64,000 nt of DNA from Paulownia fortunei (GCA_019321725.1 CM033124.1:9548001-9612000); one strand, 5' to 3'. Counted from the first letter of the stretch, positions 47,107-57,897 are shown. Numbers and translations are program-made. The notes: generated by a model from the letters alone, not told the origin.

Positions 47107-47340
47107 ATTGTGAAAATCCTCCAACGCTCAAGTTAGGAAAACGAAGACAGTAGATTATTCCAATAAAAATCATATCTGTGTATTGTAAAAACTTTTCAAT
47201 GTTCAACTCAAGAATTATATAAGAGAGAATAAAAACACAGGTTATTCTGACAAAAATCATATAATGGTATTATAAAAACTTCCGCCGCTCAAATCAGGAA
47301 CTTGATAAGAGAAAATAAAGACACATAATAAAAAATTATA
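47107..47340. repeat. Decayed tandem repeat, three units of about 80 bp
   Basis: Each unit contains TATT(G/A)T(G/A)AAAA(C/T), a CGCTCAA- or TTCAACTCAA-like core, a GAGA(A)TAA-type run and an AAAAATCATAT segment. Units start near 47107, 47180 and 47268. No function is apparent. Confidence 0.5.
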
Positions 47341-49271
47341 AAATATCAAATAATATTAAAATATAGTGTAATTCATAAAGTATTAGGTTTGGGCTGTGGG
47401 CTAAAAGCCTCTTAGACTTAGCCATTGAAACTATGTTGAATTATTGCCCATCATGCAACAACAACAAATAAAATAATATGAAATTTTTTTTTACAATAAC
47501 AAAATTCATAAAAAAAAATTCAATACAATAAATTCACCAAAATATAAGACAACTCGACTCAACTGGACATCAGATGTAATAAAAGGAGTAATTATTCAAA
47601 AATAAAAAATAAAATTATGTCGTATAGTTTGTTTGAATATTTTATTCATGGTTAAAGTTGAGGGATTTGTTTCTTTTTTTTTTTTTTGGCGGAAATTTTC
47701 AATTGAGAAATTATAGGAACAATTTGCATCATAAGCATCAACCTGATCTATTATTGCACTATGTTTTATGAGAATGGGCTAAATAAATTTTCGGCCTATT
47801 TCGAATAAAATTTGGAGCAGTTGGATCTTTTTAAGTCCACTTTCTATGGATTCGAAATTACTTGGGCTACTCCATTGTTGACCCGTTTAGGTTGTAATCC
47901 CACAAAACCCAAAAGCTGACATGGCCATGGAATCCTTGTTAGTTAAATACATGATTGGACATAAAAAATTCGATATTTTATATAATTGAGTATATTATAA
48001 TTTTTTATTAAAAATTATAATAAAAAATATATAAAAATATAAAAATAATTAATATATGGATTCATAGATGTATGATTAAAATACGAATATAAAAAAAATA
48101 TTCGGAGCAAAAATAAGACTTATTTTAATATTATTTTTATATGAATTGTATTTGTACTTATTTTTAAATTATGCAAAAATTATTTTATAAGTATTTTTCT
48201 ATATTTAACTTATAATTATGACATAACTTAAAATTCTTATTTTTGTTTATATGATATTCTATTAACACTTATAAATAACTTTTGATTAATTTTTAAATTA
48301 TATTTAATTATTAAAAATATTTATTAAAATAGAGTATTATTCGCCAAATATTATACGAGTAAATATAATATGTGTATTATAAGTTTTACTTTAAGAGTAT
48401 GGAATATTATTTGTTAATTTAGAATATATATTAAAAATAAATGTATTTTTCAATTATTCTTATGTATACTGTATAAATATAATATGAATTTCAACTAATA
48501 AAATTTGAATTCTAATTCAACAGAAAGCAGCTAAACCCAATTTTAATGGATAGGATGAGATTCTTTTTGCAAAGATATTGCGAATGATGGCATATCCCAA
48601 AAGTTGTTCAAACAAAGATGATGGTGGAAGCTTTGAAAATATGGTAGCGAATAGGTGTTATTAAAATAAATTTTAAAAATAATATTAAAATTGATAGTAA
48701 AAAAATATTAATAACATTATATTAAGCAATAATATGAAAATTATTGATGATGATATGAACTAAGTGATCAAATTTTTATTTTAATACAATATAATTTTTA
48801 CAAATTTAATAATCAAATAACATATATATAATGACAAGACTTACTGAAAATCAAAATTAAAAGAAAAAATGTTCCCTACTAATGAATACCAATTTATTTC
48901 ATGGTATATTCTCAGTCTTATCACTAGCATTCTTAGAGTCGGTTTGGTTTCATTTCCAAACTTATTTTTATATTTTTAATATTTTCACAGTTGAAAATAT
49001 TTTTATTAGATTTTCGTATAACAATAAAAATATATTTAGATTTGGTGTGTTTCTATATAGAATATATAGGTTTGAAACAAAAATATACTTATATTTTATG
49101 GTTTTTTTGTATTAAAAAAATAAAATATTAATAGATTTAAAAATAAATTTTAAAAATTAGAATAAATTATATTTTTAATAAAAATAAGTAAAATAAATAT
49201 AATTGTGGAATTTTGAATAGTAAAAATTAAAAAAATACTTAATTGTCCAAAATATGTATTTCCAAAAAAAA

Positions 49272-49351
49272 GTTAATTGCATCAAAGTCATTTTCATGTC
49301 AGAGTCATTGCAAATGCCTAAATCTAACTTAATCTATTTCATAAATAGTTT
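49272..49351. repeat. Dispersed repeat copy F2, left part
   Basis: It is related to 40915-41000 and continues at 57183-57305 after removal of element E, which inserted into it. Confidence 0.55.
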
Positions 49352-49776
49352 TGATGGTAATGAGTCCAAAATAGGTTCAAAAGGTTAAATTTAAGAGATT
49401 CGCATAAATTATGGGTCGGAATAAAGACATGATTCAATGGAATAAGTTCATGGGCTCCACAATTTAATAAGACAAATTGAGTTATAATATTTAAACTAAA
49501 CTCATTAAGCCATAAGGCCTATTTCCACGAAAACTCTCATATTAATACTATAAATACCCCCAATTTTTATTATTGAAAGCTATGCAATTAATTATGCATT
49601 TATATGCCCTTAAGATTTATGGCTTGTATCTATTTTCTTTGGAACTGACTTGAGTGTGGAAGGGTTTTCGTCGAGTCAACCCCCGGTACCCCTAACGACT
49701 TTTGTGATGCAGACAGTAATCCACTCAACAACTTGAGTTCAGTAGGAGTACTACTAAAAAAAGTGATACCACATCA
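49352..49776 (+). repeat. Element E 5' LTR (425 bp)
   Basis: It contains a TATAAATACCCCC segment near 49552 that may act as the TATA region, also present in the right LTR (near 53908). It ends GATACCACATCA. Confidence 0.85.
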
Positions 49777-49779
49777 TTT

Positions 49780-49794
49780 TGGTGTCGTCTATGG
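49780..49794 (+). other. Element E primer binding site
   Basis: TGGTGTCGTCTATGG lies three bases past the LTR end. It resembles the TGGCGCCGTCTGTGG primer site common in Tat-type Gypsy elements, with three C/G-to-T/A changes of the kind left by methylated-cytosine decay. Confidence 0.6.
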
Positions 49795-50019
49795 AAAATT
49801 CATTGTAGAGAATGCGATCAATATCCAGGGTCATGAGAGCAGCCAGCATCTAGGGCAACTCCCCTATCACAGGCACTTATGGCAATGGAGGCAACCCCTC
49901 TACCGAAGGCACCTGTTGCACGAGAAGCGACCATCATCCACCTCCAACTAACTTAAGAGATCTACCTTCTCCTGGTCAAGGAGAGTCGGTATTACATATG
50001 ATCTAGAAAACATTGAGGA

Positions 50020-51240
50020 TCATGATTAAAGAAGCAGCAGCCCAAGCAGTTGCACGGTTTGATATAGAAAAGAGCCCCATCAGCCACCTCATACAGACCA
50101 AGAACCCACTCCATCTCCTAAGAGGACCAAGCAAAGGCGTGAGGTGGTAGGGCATAGCACTATTAGCCAATGTAGAGAAGACCCCCTTAGTCACTCCGTG
50201 GAAGCCGACAGGCTCCAACTCTCGAGAGAACTGGACAGAGGCGAGAAGCGACGAGGCGCAAAGAGGCCGATACTCGTGAGGATATAAGCAGTCATGCATT
50301 CCTACCTAGAGACTGTATAAAGTGATGAGGGAAGTCCGGTGGCACATACCATGGCACCTATTCAGCAAGTTCACGCGACCAAAATTGGCAGTAGCACCCC
50401 CCAAGCGAAGCCCATTCTCTTCTGCTATCTTGATTGAGTCCCTATCGGCCGGAGTCAAGATAGCTAACCTCACCGAATTTGATGGAACTAGTGATCTACA
50501 AGAGCATCTCGACAAGTTCTATGCCAAAGCAGACTTGTATGATGCAACGCACTACAAGATTTTTTAGATTAGTTTGTCTAATCGGGCATTAGCTTGGTTC
50601 AATCAACTATCCACGGGGAGCATCTTCAGTTTTGAACAGCTTGTAAAAAGATTCTTGCTCCAGTTCTCCATTAACTGTAAGTACCCAAAGACGGCAGCCT
50701 ACTTGTTCCCAAACACCCCAAAAGATGAGGAGCCCATCCATAAGTTCGTATAACACTTTGTAGAAGTGGTGCATGTGTTCCCTATATAAACCATGAGTTG
50801 CTTGCTAGCAATTATGCAACAAAACCTTCGTCATGAAAGGTTTAAGGAATCAACTGCGCTGGAAGAGCTCATAGCCCGAGTAGAGAAGTATAGTGGAGGA
50901 GCCTACTAGGATAAGTGCTTGTAGAAAGAGAAAACACAATGAAGGGAAAAAGAGTTGAGGCAAAGAGGAACGAAGATAGAAGACATGGACCACTATTAGG
51001 CTATACTCATTTCACTTCTCTCAATGCTAGATTGTCAGAGATATTGGTGGTTGCTGAGCAATAGGTGTTAGTTTAACCACCTCAACCGATGATAGAGAAT
51101 TCCAAGTGGATGAGATCTGATAAGTGTTGTCACTTCCATTGGGACTACGGGTACACTACAGAAGAGTGCTACTATTTGAGGAATGAGGTCAAGAGACTCA
51201 TTCGAATGGTCATCTGACGGAGTACATTGATAAAGCTTTA
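50020..51240 (+). pseudogene. Element E gag, broken
   Basis: The core Retrotrans_gag domain reads LTEFDGTSDLQEHLDKFYAK, then (after a TAG at 50565-50567) ALAWFNQLSTGSIFSFEQL, KYPKTAAYLFPN, the EPIHKFV and HFVEV segments, and QQNLRHERFKESTALEELI to about 50900. A zinc-knuckle-like KCCHFHWDYGYTTEECYYL lies at about 51120-51175. Stops after YKIF, after HKFV and after GGAY, and others, break the frame. N-terminal sequence from about 50020 is weakly readable. Confidence 0.75.
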
Positions 51241-51249
51241 GACAACCAT

Positions 51250-51760
51250 CGTCATCCCAACCCTGACACCCCAAGACTATACAACTCATCTTGGGAGCAT
51301 CCCGGTGGAGACAAGAAGGGATGCGACGACGACAACAACTTTCCAATAGTAGGAATTCTCACCTAAAGCCCCATAGGCCGAGTCTACTAGTAGTGCAAGT
51401 GTAGAAACACTTAGTTTATTTTCACCAAGTTATACCCATGAGGGCTTATCTTTTATTTTACACCTATCTGGACTAATATTTATATTTCTTAGCTCGTTAG
51501 GAAGTTGCTTAAATTTACATTGTCACTCCCCAAGAGGCAACAACTTGCTTTATCTACAAACTTATTTCTACGTAAATAAAATAAATTTTCTTGTGTCTTG
51601 GAACCTCCGCTTAGGTATATGCTTATACTTAACAAAATTCTAGCAACGCCGCAACCCCCGAGTCCCACAACTTTGCTTCTCCTAATGTCAAAGGCAAAAT
51701 GCATTTTATGATATCTAGATGCCCACTGAGGCTATCATTCTTGAGATAACACACTCATTG
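51250..51760 (+). other. Element E region after gag, no pol
   Basis: No protease, reverse transcriptase or integrase motif was found on either strand. The sequence passes from the gag end to the hairpin repeat array. Confidence 0.55.
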
Positions 51761-51767
51761 AGCCCTA

Positions 51768-52073
51768 TCGGCTCCCATACTTGAGAGGTCTTATCGATCT
51801 CTACATTTAAGGAGCCCTACCAGCTCCCGTACCTGAGAGCTCCTATCACTCTCCACCTTCAAAGAGCCCTACCGGCTCCCACATCTAAGAGGTTCTATCA
51901 ATCTCCACTTTCGAGAAGTCTTACCGACTCCCACACTTGAGAGGTCTTACTGACCTCCACATTTGAGAGGTCATACCGACCTCCACAGTAGTTTTACTGG
52001 CTCTCACACTTAAGAGGTCCGCCAAACTTTCAATCTTAAGGAGCCTTACCGGCTCACAAATATGAGTAGCCAC
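51768..52073 (+). repeat. Tandem array of small hairpin-forming repeats
   Basis: About ten or eleven units of roughly 26-32 bases. Each has a short inverted repeat around a CTATC/CTACC/TTACC loop, followed by a C-rich CCCACACTTGA-type spacer. Examples: GAGCC-CTATC-GGCTC, GAGCC-CTACC-GGCTC, GAGGTC-TTACT-GACCTC, GAGGTC-ATACC-GACCTC and GAGCC-TTACC-GGCTC. Stem sequences differ between units but mostly remain complementary. The units near 51990-52030 are decayed. Confidence 0.85.
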
Positions 52074-52287
52074 ACCAACTTCTTCCATCAAGGACAGTAT
52101 AAAGCAAATAACCATTGCATAAAGCGGAAAAAAAATCTAAGTAAATGGACTAAGTATATAAAGAAGATGAACAATACACTCGGGCTAAGCCCCTTGATGA
52201 GTTATGACCACATAGACTGCGAAGCGCTGCGACTAGGAGAAGATAAGCAACCTCACTCGCATGCGAAGAAATACCACTCCAAACCAA

Positions 52288-52463
52288 AACCAGGTCAAGC
52301 CTAACGAGCTCGACCTGGTTAGGTGGTCAACTTGACCTAAAAAAAACACAAAACCAAGTCAGGTCGTCGAGCCAAGCATGGCTCGACTTAGAAAAAAATT
52401 AGGTTAAGCCCACTGAGCTTGACTTGGTCAGGTGGTTAGGTCGAGCCAAGTATAGCTCGACCT
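52288..52463 (+). repeat. Cluster of perfect hairpins with a GGTCGAGC theme
   Basis: Four inverted repeats: AACCAGGTC/GACCTGGTT (52288-52320, 15-base loop), GGTCAA/TTGACC (52325-52337), GTCGAGCC/GGCTCGAC (52366-52387, 6-base loop) and AGGTCGAGC/GCTCGACCT (52438-52463, 8-base loop). The last two are each followed closely by A-runs. They look like a diverged tandem repeat of about 70-80 bases. Confidence 0.85.
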
Positions 52464-53702
52464 AAAAAAAAGAGAAAAAAAAAAGAAAAAGAAAAAGAAG
52501 ACATCGTCCATATCATTATGCCCTCACGTGGAGTTCACACGCCAATGCGCGCCATGAGGAGCTCTCACGCCATCGCGTCCCCAAGAGGAGTCCTAGCACC
52601 ATCGCCACCCAAGAGGAGCTCACGCATCATTGCGACCTTAAGAGAAGTTCTGGCATCTCCAGGAGAAGCTCGCGATAAGAAAAGGCTAAGTCGTGCAATC
52701 TCCACATAAAATAACAAACTAAAAAAGAGTGGCCTCACAACGACCTACGTTTGTCACCCTTCGAAGGGGAAAAAGACACACCACCACCTTTGCTCCTATA
52801 GTGCCACCTCTATCAACACCACTCCTCTCACCTAAAGTAGGCGACGCATTCCTTTCGCAAAGAGCGTGTGAAGGACTAAACTCCCTGAACTTATGGGACG
52901 ATGGGGTAAATAATAAATGGTCTCTATGAACCTAAGCAAAAATCCCACTAAGTAATTGGACTCAACATGACCACTCGAACCAACTCCCTAACTAGATGAA
53001 GTGATTAAACTGAAAGGGATGCAGAGATAACAATTGGCAATTACAACATGCTCATACTATGCTCGACAAGCTCGCATGACCTGCGTACCTATCATGCTCG
53101 ACCTGCGCCCGACCAGCTCGCATGACCTGCTTACTCAACCAATACATGTGCACCATCCTAGACCTACACACATATTGTGCTCAACCTGTTCGCTCGGCCT
53201 ATACACGTGCAACACACTTGACGTATATATAACATTTAACCTGTCGATACATGTACCACCACCGATTGACTTGGGCAGTACTACCTTTGTACGAACACCA
53301 CTCAATGCGTCGGTAGGTGAACATTACTTCAGTGGCAATATCCTAGTGCCATCATCCCCAACATCTACGACATCACTAGGGCCACGATTCTCTTAATTTT
53401 GAACTTCGCCATGAGATTATACTGATGAGTTTGACATAATTCAAGAAGAAGAGACAATAAGAAAAGAGCGAGAAAGATAGACATATAAAAATCTAAGTTT
53501 TTCATTATCCACACATTGAAAACATATGCAATTCTTAAAAATAGTCTACACACTTGACTTAATACTTAACTTGACAGACAAGGAATGTAACCCGGAGCTA
53601 CTCACCCCAAGAGGTGATCTACCTAAATCCATTCACCTCAATAGATGACACACTCCAATACTCTCTACTCTCGACCAACCCTCCCTACATGAGGCTTGAC
53701 CG
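52464..53702 (+). other. Element E 3' non-coding region with further short repeats
   Basis: A purine run (52464-52500) is followed by about four units of a 35-40-base repeat containing GAGGAG-CTCACGC-ATCGCG-like sequence (52510-52670). At 53040-53230 is another irregular array containing ATGCTCGAC, GCTCGCATGACCTGC and ACATGTGCA phrases. The GC content is higher than anywhere else in the window. No frame matches a known domain. Confidence 0.6.
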
Positions 53703-53716
53703 AGAGTAGGGGCCTA
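53703..53716 (+). other. Element E polypurine tract
   Basis: GAGAGTAGGGGCCT directly precedes the 3' LTR start TGATGGGCC. Confidence 0.65.
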
Positions 53717-54038
53717 TGATGGGCCATGAGCCCAAAATAGTCCAAAGCAGCTAAGTTTAAGAGGTCCATTTAGATTATAGGCTAGAACAAAGACATAACC
53801 CAATAGACCGAGTTCATAGACTCCACAAGATAATAAGACAAATTCAGTTATAATGCTTAGGCTAAGGCCATAAGGCCTATTCCTACGAAAATTCTTACAT
53901 CAACACTATAAATACCCTCAATATTCATTATTGAAAGGTAAGGGATTAATTATGCATTTATATACTCTCAAGATTTCTAGCTTGCATCTATTTACTTTGG
54001 AACTAACTTGAGCATTGGACAGTCTATGCCAGGTCAAC
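53717..54038 (+). repeat. Element E 3' LTR, first segment
   Basis: It aligns with 49352-49675 of the 5' LTR up to AGGTCAAC, where element D interrupts it. The LTR resumes at 57087. Confidence 0.83.
54034..54038. repeat. Target-site duplication of element D, left copy (TCAAC)
   Basis: TCAAC recurs exactly at 57082-57086, and the intact 5' LTR of E has a single GTCAACCCCC at this point. Confidence 0.88.
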
Positions 54039-54880
54039 TGTTCGTGAAATATATTGCAAATCGTAAGTGCATGGTAAAGTTGTAATACAATAGAAAGTTG
54101 AGTATCATATCCACATGGATTGTAATAAAAAATTACATTAACTGCCGTAGTTCAAATAGTCATAATTTTATCTAAGAAAATCGAGTGATGATTAAAAAAT
54201 AAAGTAAAGATAAAAATACAAAGACAATAGTGCAGTTTTTAGAAACTATATAACAAACACCTTATGAGCAAGAATTTATAGAGGAATGACTCACATAATT
54301 ATCATCAATGTTCTTTCTTAAAAAATATACCAATTCAAGTTAACAACAAATGTAAGTTAAGAATTCCGAAGCTCATCAATTCCTTCTCTCGAGTGTCGAA
54401 TTGACTATGAGTTTCAACATGAATTTCGATATCTCTATAAAAATTCAAAGGTAAAACTCTACAAAAGTTCAATGAATTCTTCTTCAAAACTTCAAAGGTT
54501 TTATAAGCTTCACAATTCTATGATTCCTAAGTTGTGTTATCCCTATGATCATGTATAATCTTTCCTCTCTCGAGTGTCGAATCTCAAATGTCAAATAATC
54601 TCAATTAGTGGTTAATTAATCAAGATAAAATACTAAATAAGATAACATAAATAATATGAATTACTTGAACTAATATTGTTTGAAATTGAAAATATAAGAT
54701 CAAATAAGGTTACATCCTCTAGAAAAAAAAGTTTAGTTCACCATAGTTGAATACAACTTCAAGAAATAAATAAGAAAGAACATGGAAATTGCTCACCAAT
54801 TTATGAAGTGGGAAGAATGGTTGAAGCTCTCATTGTCTCCAAAAATGGCTTATTATCTTCCAAGAATAGTTTAATCTAGG
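54039..54880 (-). repeat. Element D 3' LTR remnant
   Basis: It keeps the outer edge TGTTCGTGAAAT; bases from about 54600 align with 55800-56065. Similarity stops near 54870. Two copies of CTCTCGAGTGTCGAAT (54395 and 54574 regions) lie inside it. Confidence 0.7.
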
Positions 54881-55155
54881 TATTTCATAGGCTTGCTTTT
54901 CATACAATTTCTCCACTAATATAGACACTTGCAAACTTGTATCAAAAGGGCTTCAATAAACTTATAACGTAAGTCTTGAGTCACCCTAGTAGACCTTGCT
55001 TCATCTAGTGCATACTTTTTGAAATTAAACAATGAAATTGAATTAATGCTTGCATCTAGATCACATAATGCTATTTCACAAGTAGAGTTTCCAATTGAAT
55101 AAGAGATAATGAAACTCCCTAAATTAGTTGGCACTTGAGGTGGCTTGTCTTGCAA
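54881..55155 (-). pseudogene. Element D protease fragment
   Basis: The minus strand reads PQVPTNLGSFIISYSIGN, then EIALCDLDASINSISLF, corresponding to the Athila-type protease (canonical ALCDLGASINLMP) with the catalytic Asp kept but the following Gly changed to Asp. It ends shortly afterwards in the deletion. Confidence 0.72.
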
Positions 55156-55790
55156 GATAGCATTGCACTTTTCAGTAGTTTTGCACTTCTCTATTTGTTG
55201 TTGTTAGATGGCTTGGAAATGCTCTTTTAGATGATTTTTGTATCATTTGGAAAATTTTCTTTATATTTTTTAACCTTAATTTCAGTCGCAAGCTGTCCAA
55301 TTTGATTTTTTGTTGAATTCATTTGAACTCCCAAACTTGAAGTTAGTTGCCCCAATTGAGTTTCAATGTTGTCTATCTTTGCTTCATTCTTATTCAATCG
55401 GTCCCTTATTTCACCAATGAAAATGCTTAGCAAATCCTCCAATGATGCCTTTTTCTCAACTCTGGTTTCCATAAATGAAGTGCTAGTAGATGCCATGGAA
55501 TCTATTCCTTAAGAAGCTCCATTAGAAGTCCAAGCTGCAAATTGGTTAGAAAGAAAAAAAAAATTGTACAGCTAATTGTGTAAACAGATCTATCTCAAGA
55601 ACACCAACAACTTTTTCAATGGAAGACCTTTCGGAAGGCCATTGATAGCTATTAGTAGTCATCGCCTCAAGACTCCTAGCCTTATGCATACAAATACATA
55701 TAACCTAATGTAAGGCAAGACCACATCAAAATATGGGAAGAAAATAAAAACAATCTAAACTAAAATTAAGACTAAGTCATTACAATATTA
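55156..55790 (-). pseudogene. Element D gag C-terminal fragment
   Basis: The frame 55227-55496 reads KKASLEDLLSIFIGEIRDRL, then NEAKIDNIETQLGQLTSSLG and QIGQLATEIK, the coiled-coil C-terminal part of Athila-type gag. Upstream, to about 55790, only weakly coding sequence remains before LTR sequence begins. Confidence 0.7.
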
Positions 55791-55794
55791 ATAC

Positions 55795-57081
55795 AATTAT
55801 GATAAATTAAGATGAAATACTAAACAAGATAACATAATATGAATAACTTAAACTAATATTATTTGGAATTCAAAACATAGGATCAAATAAGATTACGTTA
55901 TCCTCTAGAAAGAAAAATTTAGTTTACTATGGATGAATACAACTTTAAAAAATAAATAAGAAAGAACATGAAAATTGTTCACTAATTTGTGAAGTGAGAG
56001 GAATGGTTGAATCTCTCCTTATTTCCAAAAATGACTTATTGTCTTCCAAGAATGCCTTGTTTTGATTACAAAAAATTAAATGGGTTTTGTCTCCAAGCAC
56101 CTCAATAACTTCTTTTGGTTCTAAGAACCAATCACCCCAATTCATCCCATTAGTTGATGCCCATCTTCTCCTTTTAATTCATTGCAATGATTCATTCTCC
56201 AAAAAAATCCTGAAATTCCTTATCTTTTCATGGTTTTTTTTCCTTTTTCTCTCCTCCAATTTAGTGTATCTCACTAGAGCATCACATGTGTGATGAAATA
56301 TAGGTGTATCTAATGTGTATATCTCATAAAAATGCCAAAATTCATGATCTATTGCCACTTGTTGCAAAGAAAAAACATCAGCATCTTTTTGGTTAGTAGA
56401 TGGCACCTAGGCCCGGATAAACATAGCCTAGACATCATGTGTTCTATTGGCAGCCTTTGATGGCACCTAGGCGCTTAGTATTCTATTTTGGCAGCCTCAA
56501 ATGGCGCCTAAGAGCTGTTGCTGCTATTTTTTTCTCCTTTATTTTGGTGTTTTAACACTATGCAGCCCCTTACAACTGGCTTTTGACTTGTTTATAGAAT
56601 GAATTAGCTTTTGATGCCTTATAATGAATTGTAAATCTCTCTCTTATATTTCCATAAGGACTTAAATCAAATTAATATCACATCTTTGGAGATAGTTATG
56701 CCTAAAATACCAATATATATCATATCAAAAAATTTCAGCCCAATACTGACTCTTGAGCTCAATTTTCCTCATTGAGATCAACAAAATTAGAATATAAAAG
56801 TTATAGATCTATCACTTTTTGTTTCAATGGTTTATGAATCAAGTCAAAATAATATTTGAGCAAAGAGTTATGGTTGAAATACAAAAATTACCATCAATCG
56901 TACCACAATTCAGATTCTTCAACATTTCAACCAAGTTTATTATTTCTTTCCATTTTCTTTTCTTTTTGTCATTACCTACAAAATTTCAAACTAAATACAT
57001 AAAAAGTAATAAAAATACTTAAAAATAAACCAAATGTTAATAAAGATGCATATAATTTATTAGTATAAAACCAACTTATCA
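55795..57081 (-). repeat. Element D 5' LTR remnant
   Basis: It keeps the outer edge CTTATCA (LTR start in element sense). Within it, 56395-56520 holds two or three copies of a GGCACCTAGGCGC...TTCTATTTTGGCAGCCT repeat. The LTR end and primer site are missing on the inner side. Confidence 0.68.
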
Positions 57082-57086
57082 TCAAC

Positions 57087-57182
57087 CCCCGACACCTCTA
57101 ACGACCTTTATGGCATAGGTAGTGAGCCACTTAATAATCCGAATTCAACAGAAGTACTATTAAAAGGAGTGATACCACATCA
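57087..57182 (+). repeat. Element E 3' LTR, second segment
   Basis: It continues the LTR from 54038 (single TCAAC counted) and ends GATACCACATCA, matching 49681-49776. Confidence 0.8.
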
Positions 57183-57305
57183 AGTTCCTTTTCGACCATG
57201 TTTTTACATAAATATGTAAATGAGCTCAAGTAAATGTTTGAGACGTGTTGGGTATAGTCTTGAAATGGGGCATTTGTGGAAGTTATATTTTTTAAAGAAT
57301 AATAC
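57183..57305. repeat. Dispersed repeat copy F2, right part
   Basis: It continues 49272-49351 and resembles 41000-41110 (shared GTGTTG/GTGTTTGG, TTGAA-TGGG-CATTTGT). It ends before element G. Confidence 0.5.
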
Positions 57306-57404
57306 CAATTTTTTTAGCCAATTAAATCTTTTGGATGCATTGATTTTTCTGAAACTCCTAGATAGATGGATTTAAACGAGGAAACATGTACATGTATTTT
57401 ATAT

Positions 57405-57881
57405 TGAGATTTATTTAATTTATTAATGTGTGCTTACATATGTAAATAACAATTATATTATAGGCTATCTAATTTATTAGAACCAAATAAGTGAACTATC
57501 AGTTGGGCTCAAGAAATATCAATTAAGTATGGGTTTTGCAATGTGTAGAGACTTAGTATTAGTCAAATTAAGATTAATGGCCTTTTATTTGACCTAGTAT
57601 ATACGAAATATTATAAGGTTATGGTCCACAAGTCGAATCAATCAGTCTAACTTTCTCCTCTATTCCCGTCTCAAAGTAAGAACCTATGGAGCATCTAAGG
57701 AGATTTGGTTCTGGAAGATGCTAACCCGATATAGATTTATATATTATCCAGTATGAATTCATGCATCAATATGGTTTTAAGTTACGTTTCTGATTTATTA
57801 TTCAATTCATTTTCTTGATAAATCTACATGACAATCTTGGTTATATGATTGTGTTAATTATATTTATTTTTAAATCTAACA
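57405..57881 (+). repeat. Element G 5' LTR
   Basis: It begins near TGAGATTTATTTAATT and ends AAATCTAACA. It contains GAGCATCTAAGGAGATTTGG, also found in the right LTR with one change. Confidence 0.82.
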
Positions 57882-57883
57882 AG

Positions 57884-57897
57884 TGGTGTCATATTAG
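57884..57897 (+). other. Element G primer binding site, degraded
   Basis: TGGTGTCATATTAG, two bases past the LTR end, where Copia elements have the initiator-Met site TGGTATCAGAGC. TGGT and TCA are kept. Confidence 0.6.

Larger units (their letters stand above)
45681..49271. other. Intergenic AT-rich region
   Basis: No gene could be supported. It contains two decayed tandem-repeat stretches listed separately, long A/T runs, and at 46640-46810 a short island of higher GC including GCGTCAACGCGGCGTCGTC without a usable frame. 48587-48665 has a 25-codon frame that I do not recognise. Confidence 0.5.
54039..57081 (-). mobile_element. Element D: doubly deleted Athila-like element in the LTR of E
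   Basis: A minus-strand element with edges TGTTCGTG (left) and CTTATCA (right; the LTR start is TGATAAGTTGG in element sense) and exact TCAAC duplications. LTR sequence shared by 54600-54870 and 55800-56065 shows two LTR remnants around a short internal piece that encodes only gag and protease fragments. The 3' LTR has lost its start and the 5' LTR its end, so two separate deletions removed pol, the primer site and parts of both LTRs. Confidence 0.8.
49352..57182 (+). mobile_element. Element E: gag-only Gypsy-type element (TR-GAG/LARD-like)
   Basis: Its LTRs of 425 bp (49352-49776) and 418 bp (53717-54038 plus 57087-57182) start TGATGG and end CCACATCA. Flanking pentamers AGTTT (49347-49351) and AGTTC (57183-57187) match at four of five bases. 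A primer site follows the left LTR and a polypurine tract precedes the right LTR. Only gag is recognisable; 51250-53700 has no protease, reverse transcriptase or integrase signature and is filled with tandem repeats and hairpins. This is the layout of non-autonomous plant TR-GAG elements. Element D lies in its 3' LTR. Confidence 0.82.

Noticed and set aside
48930..49271. A second MITE starting GTCGGTTTGGTTTC
   Set aside because: No matching inverted end or target duplication was found on the right side.
57393..57404. LTR start of element G twelve bases further left
   Set aside because: Similarity may extend there, but neither position gives a matching target duplication. The 57405/62972 pair gives equal LTR lengths and a TG start, so it was kept with stated doubt.
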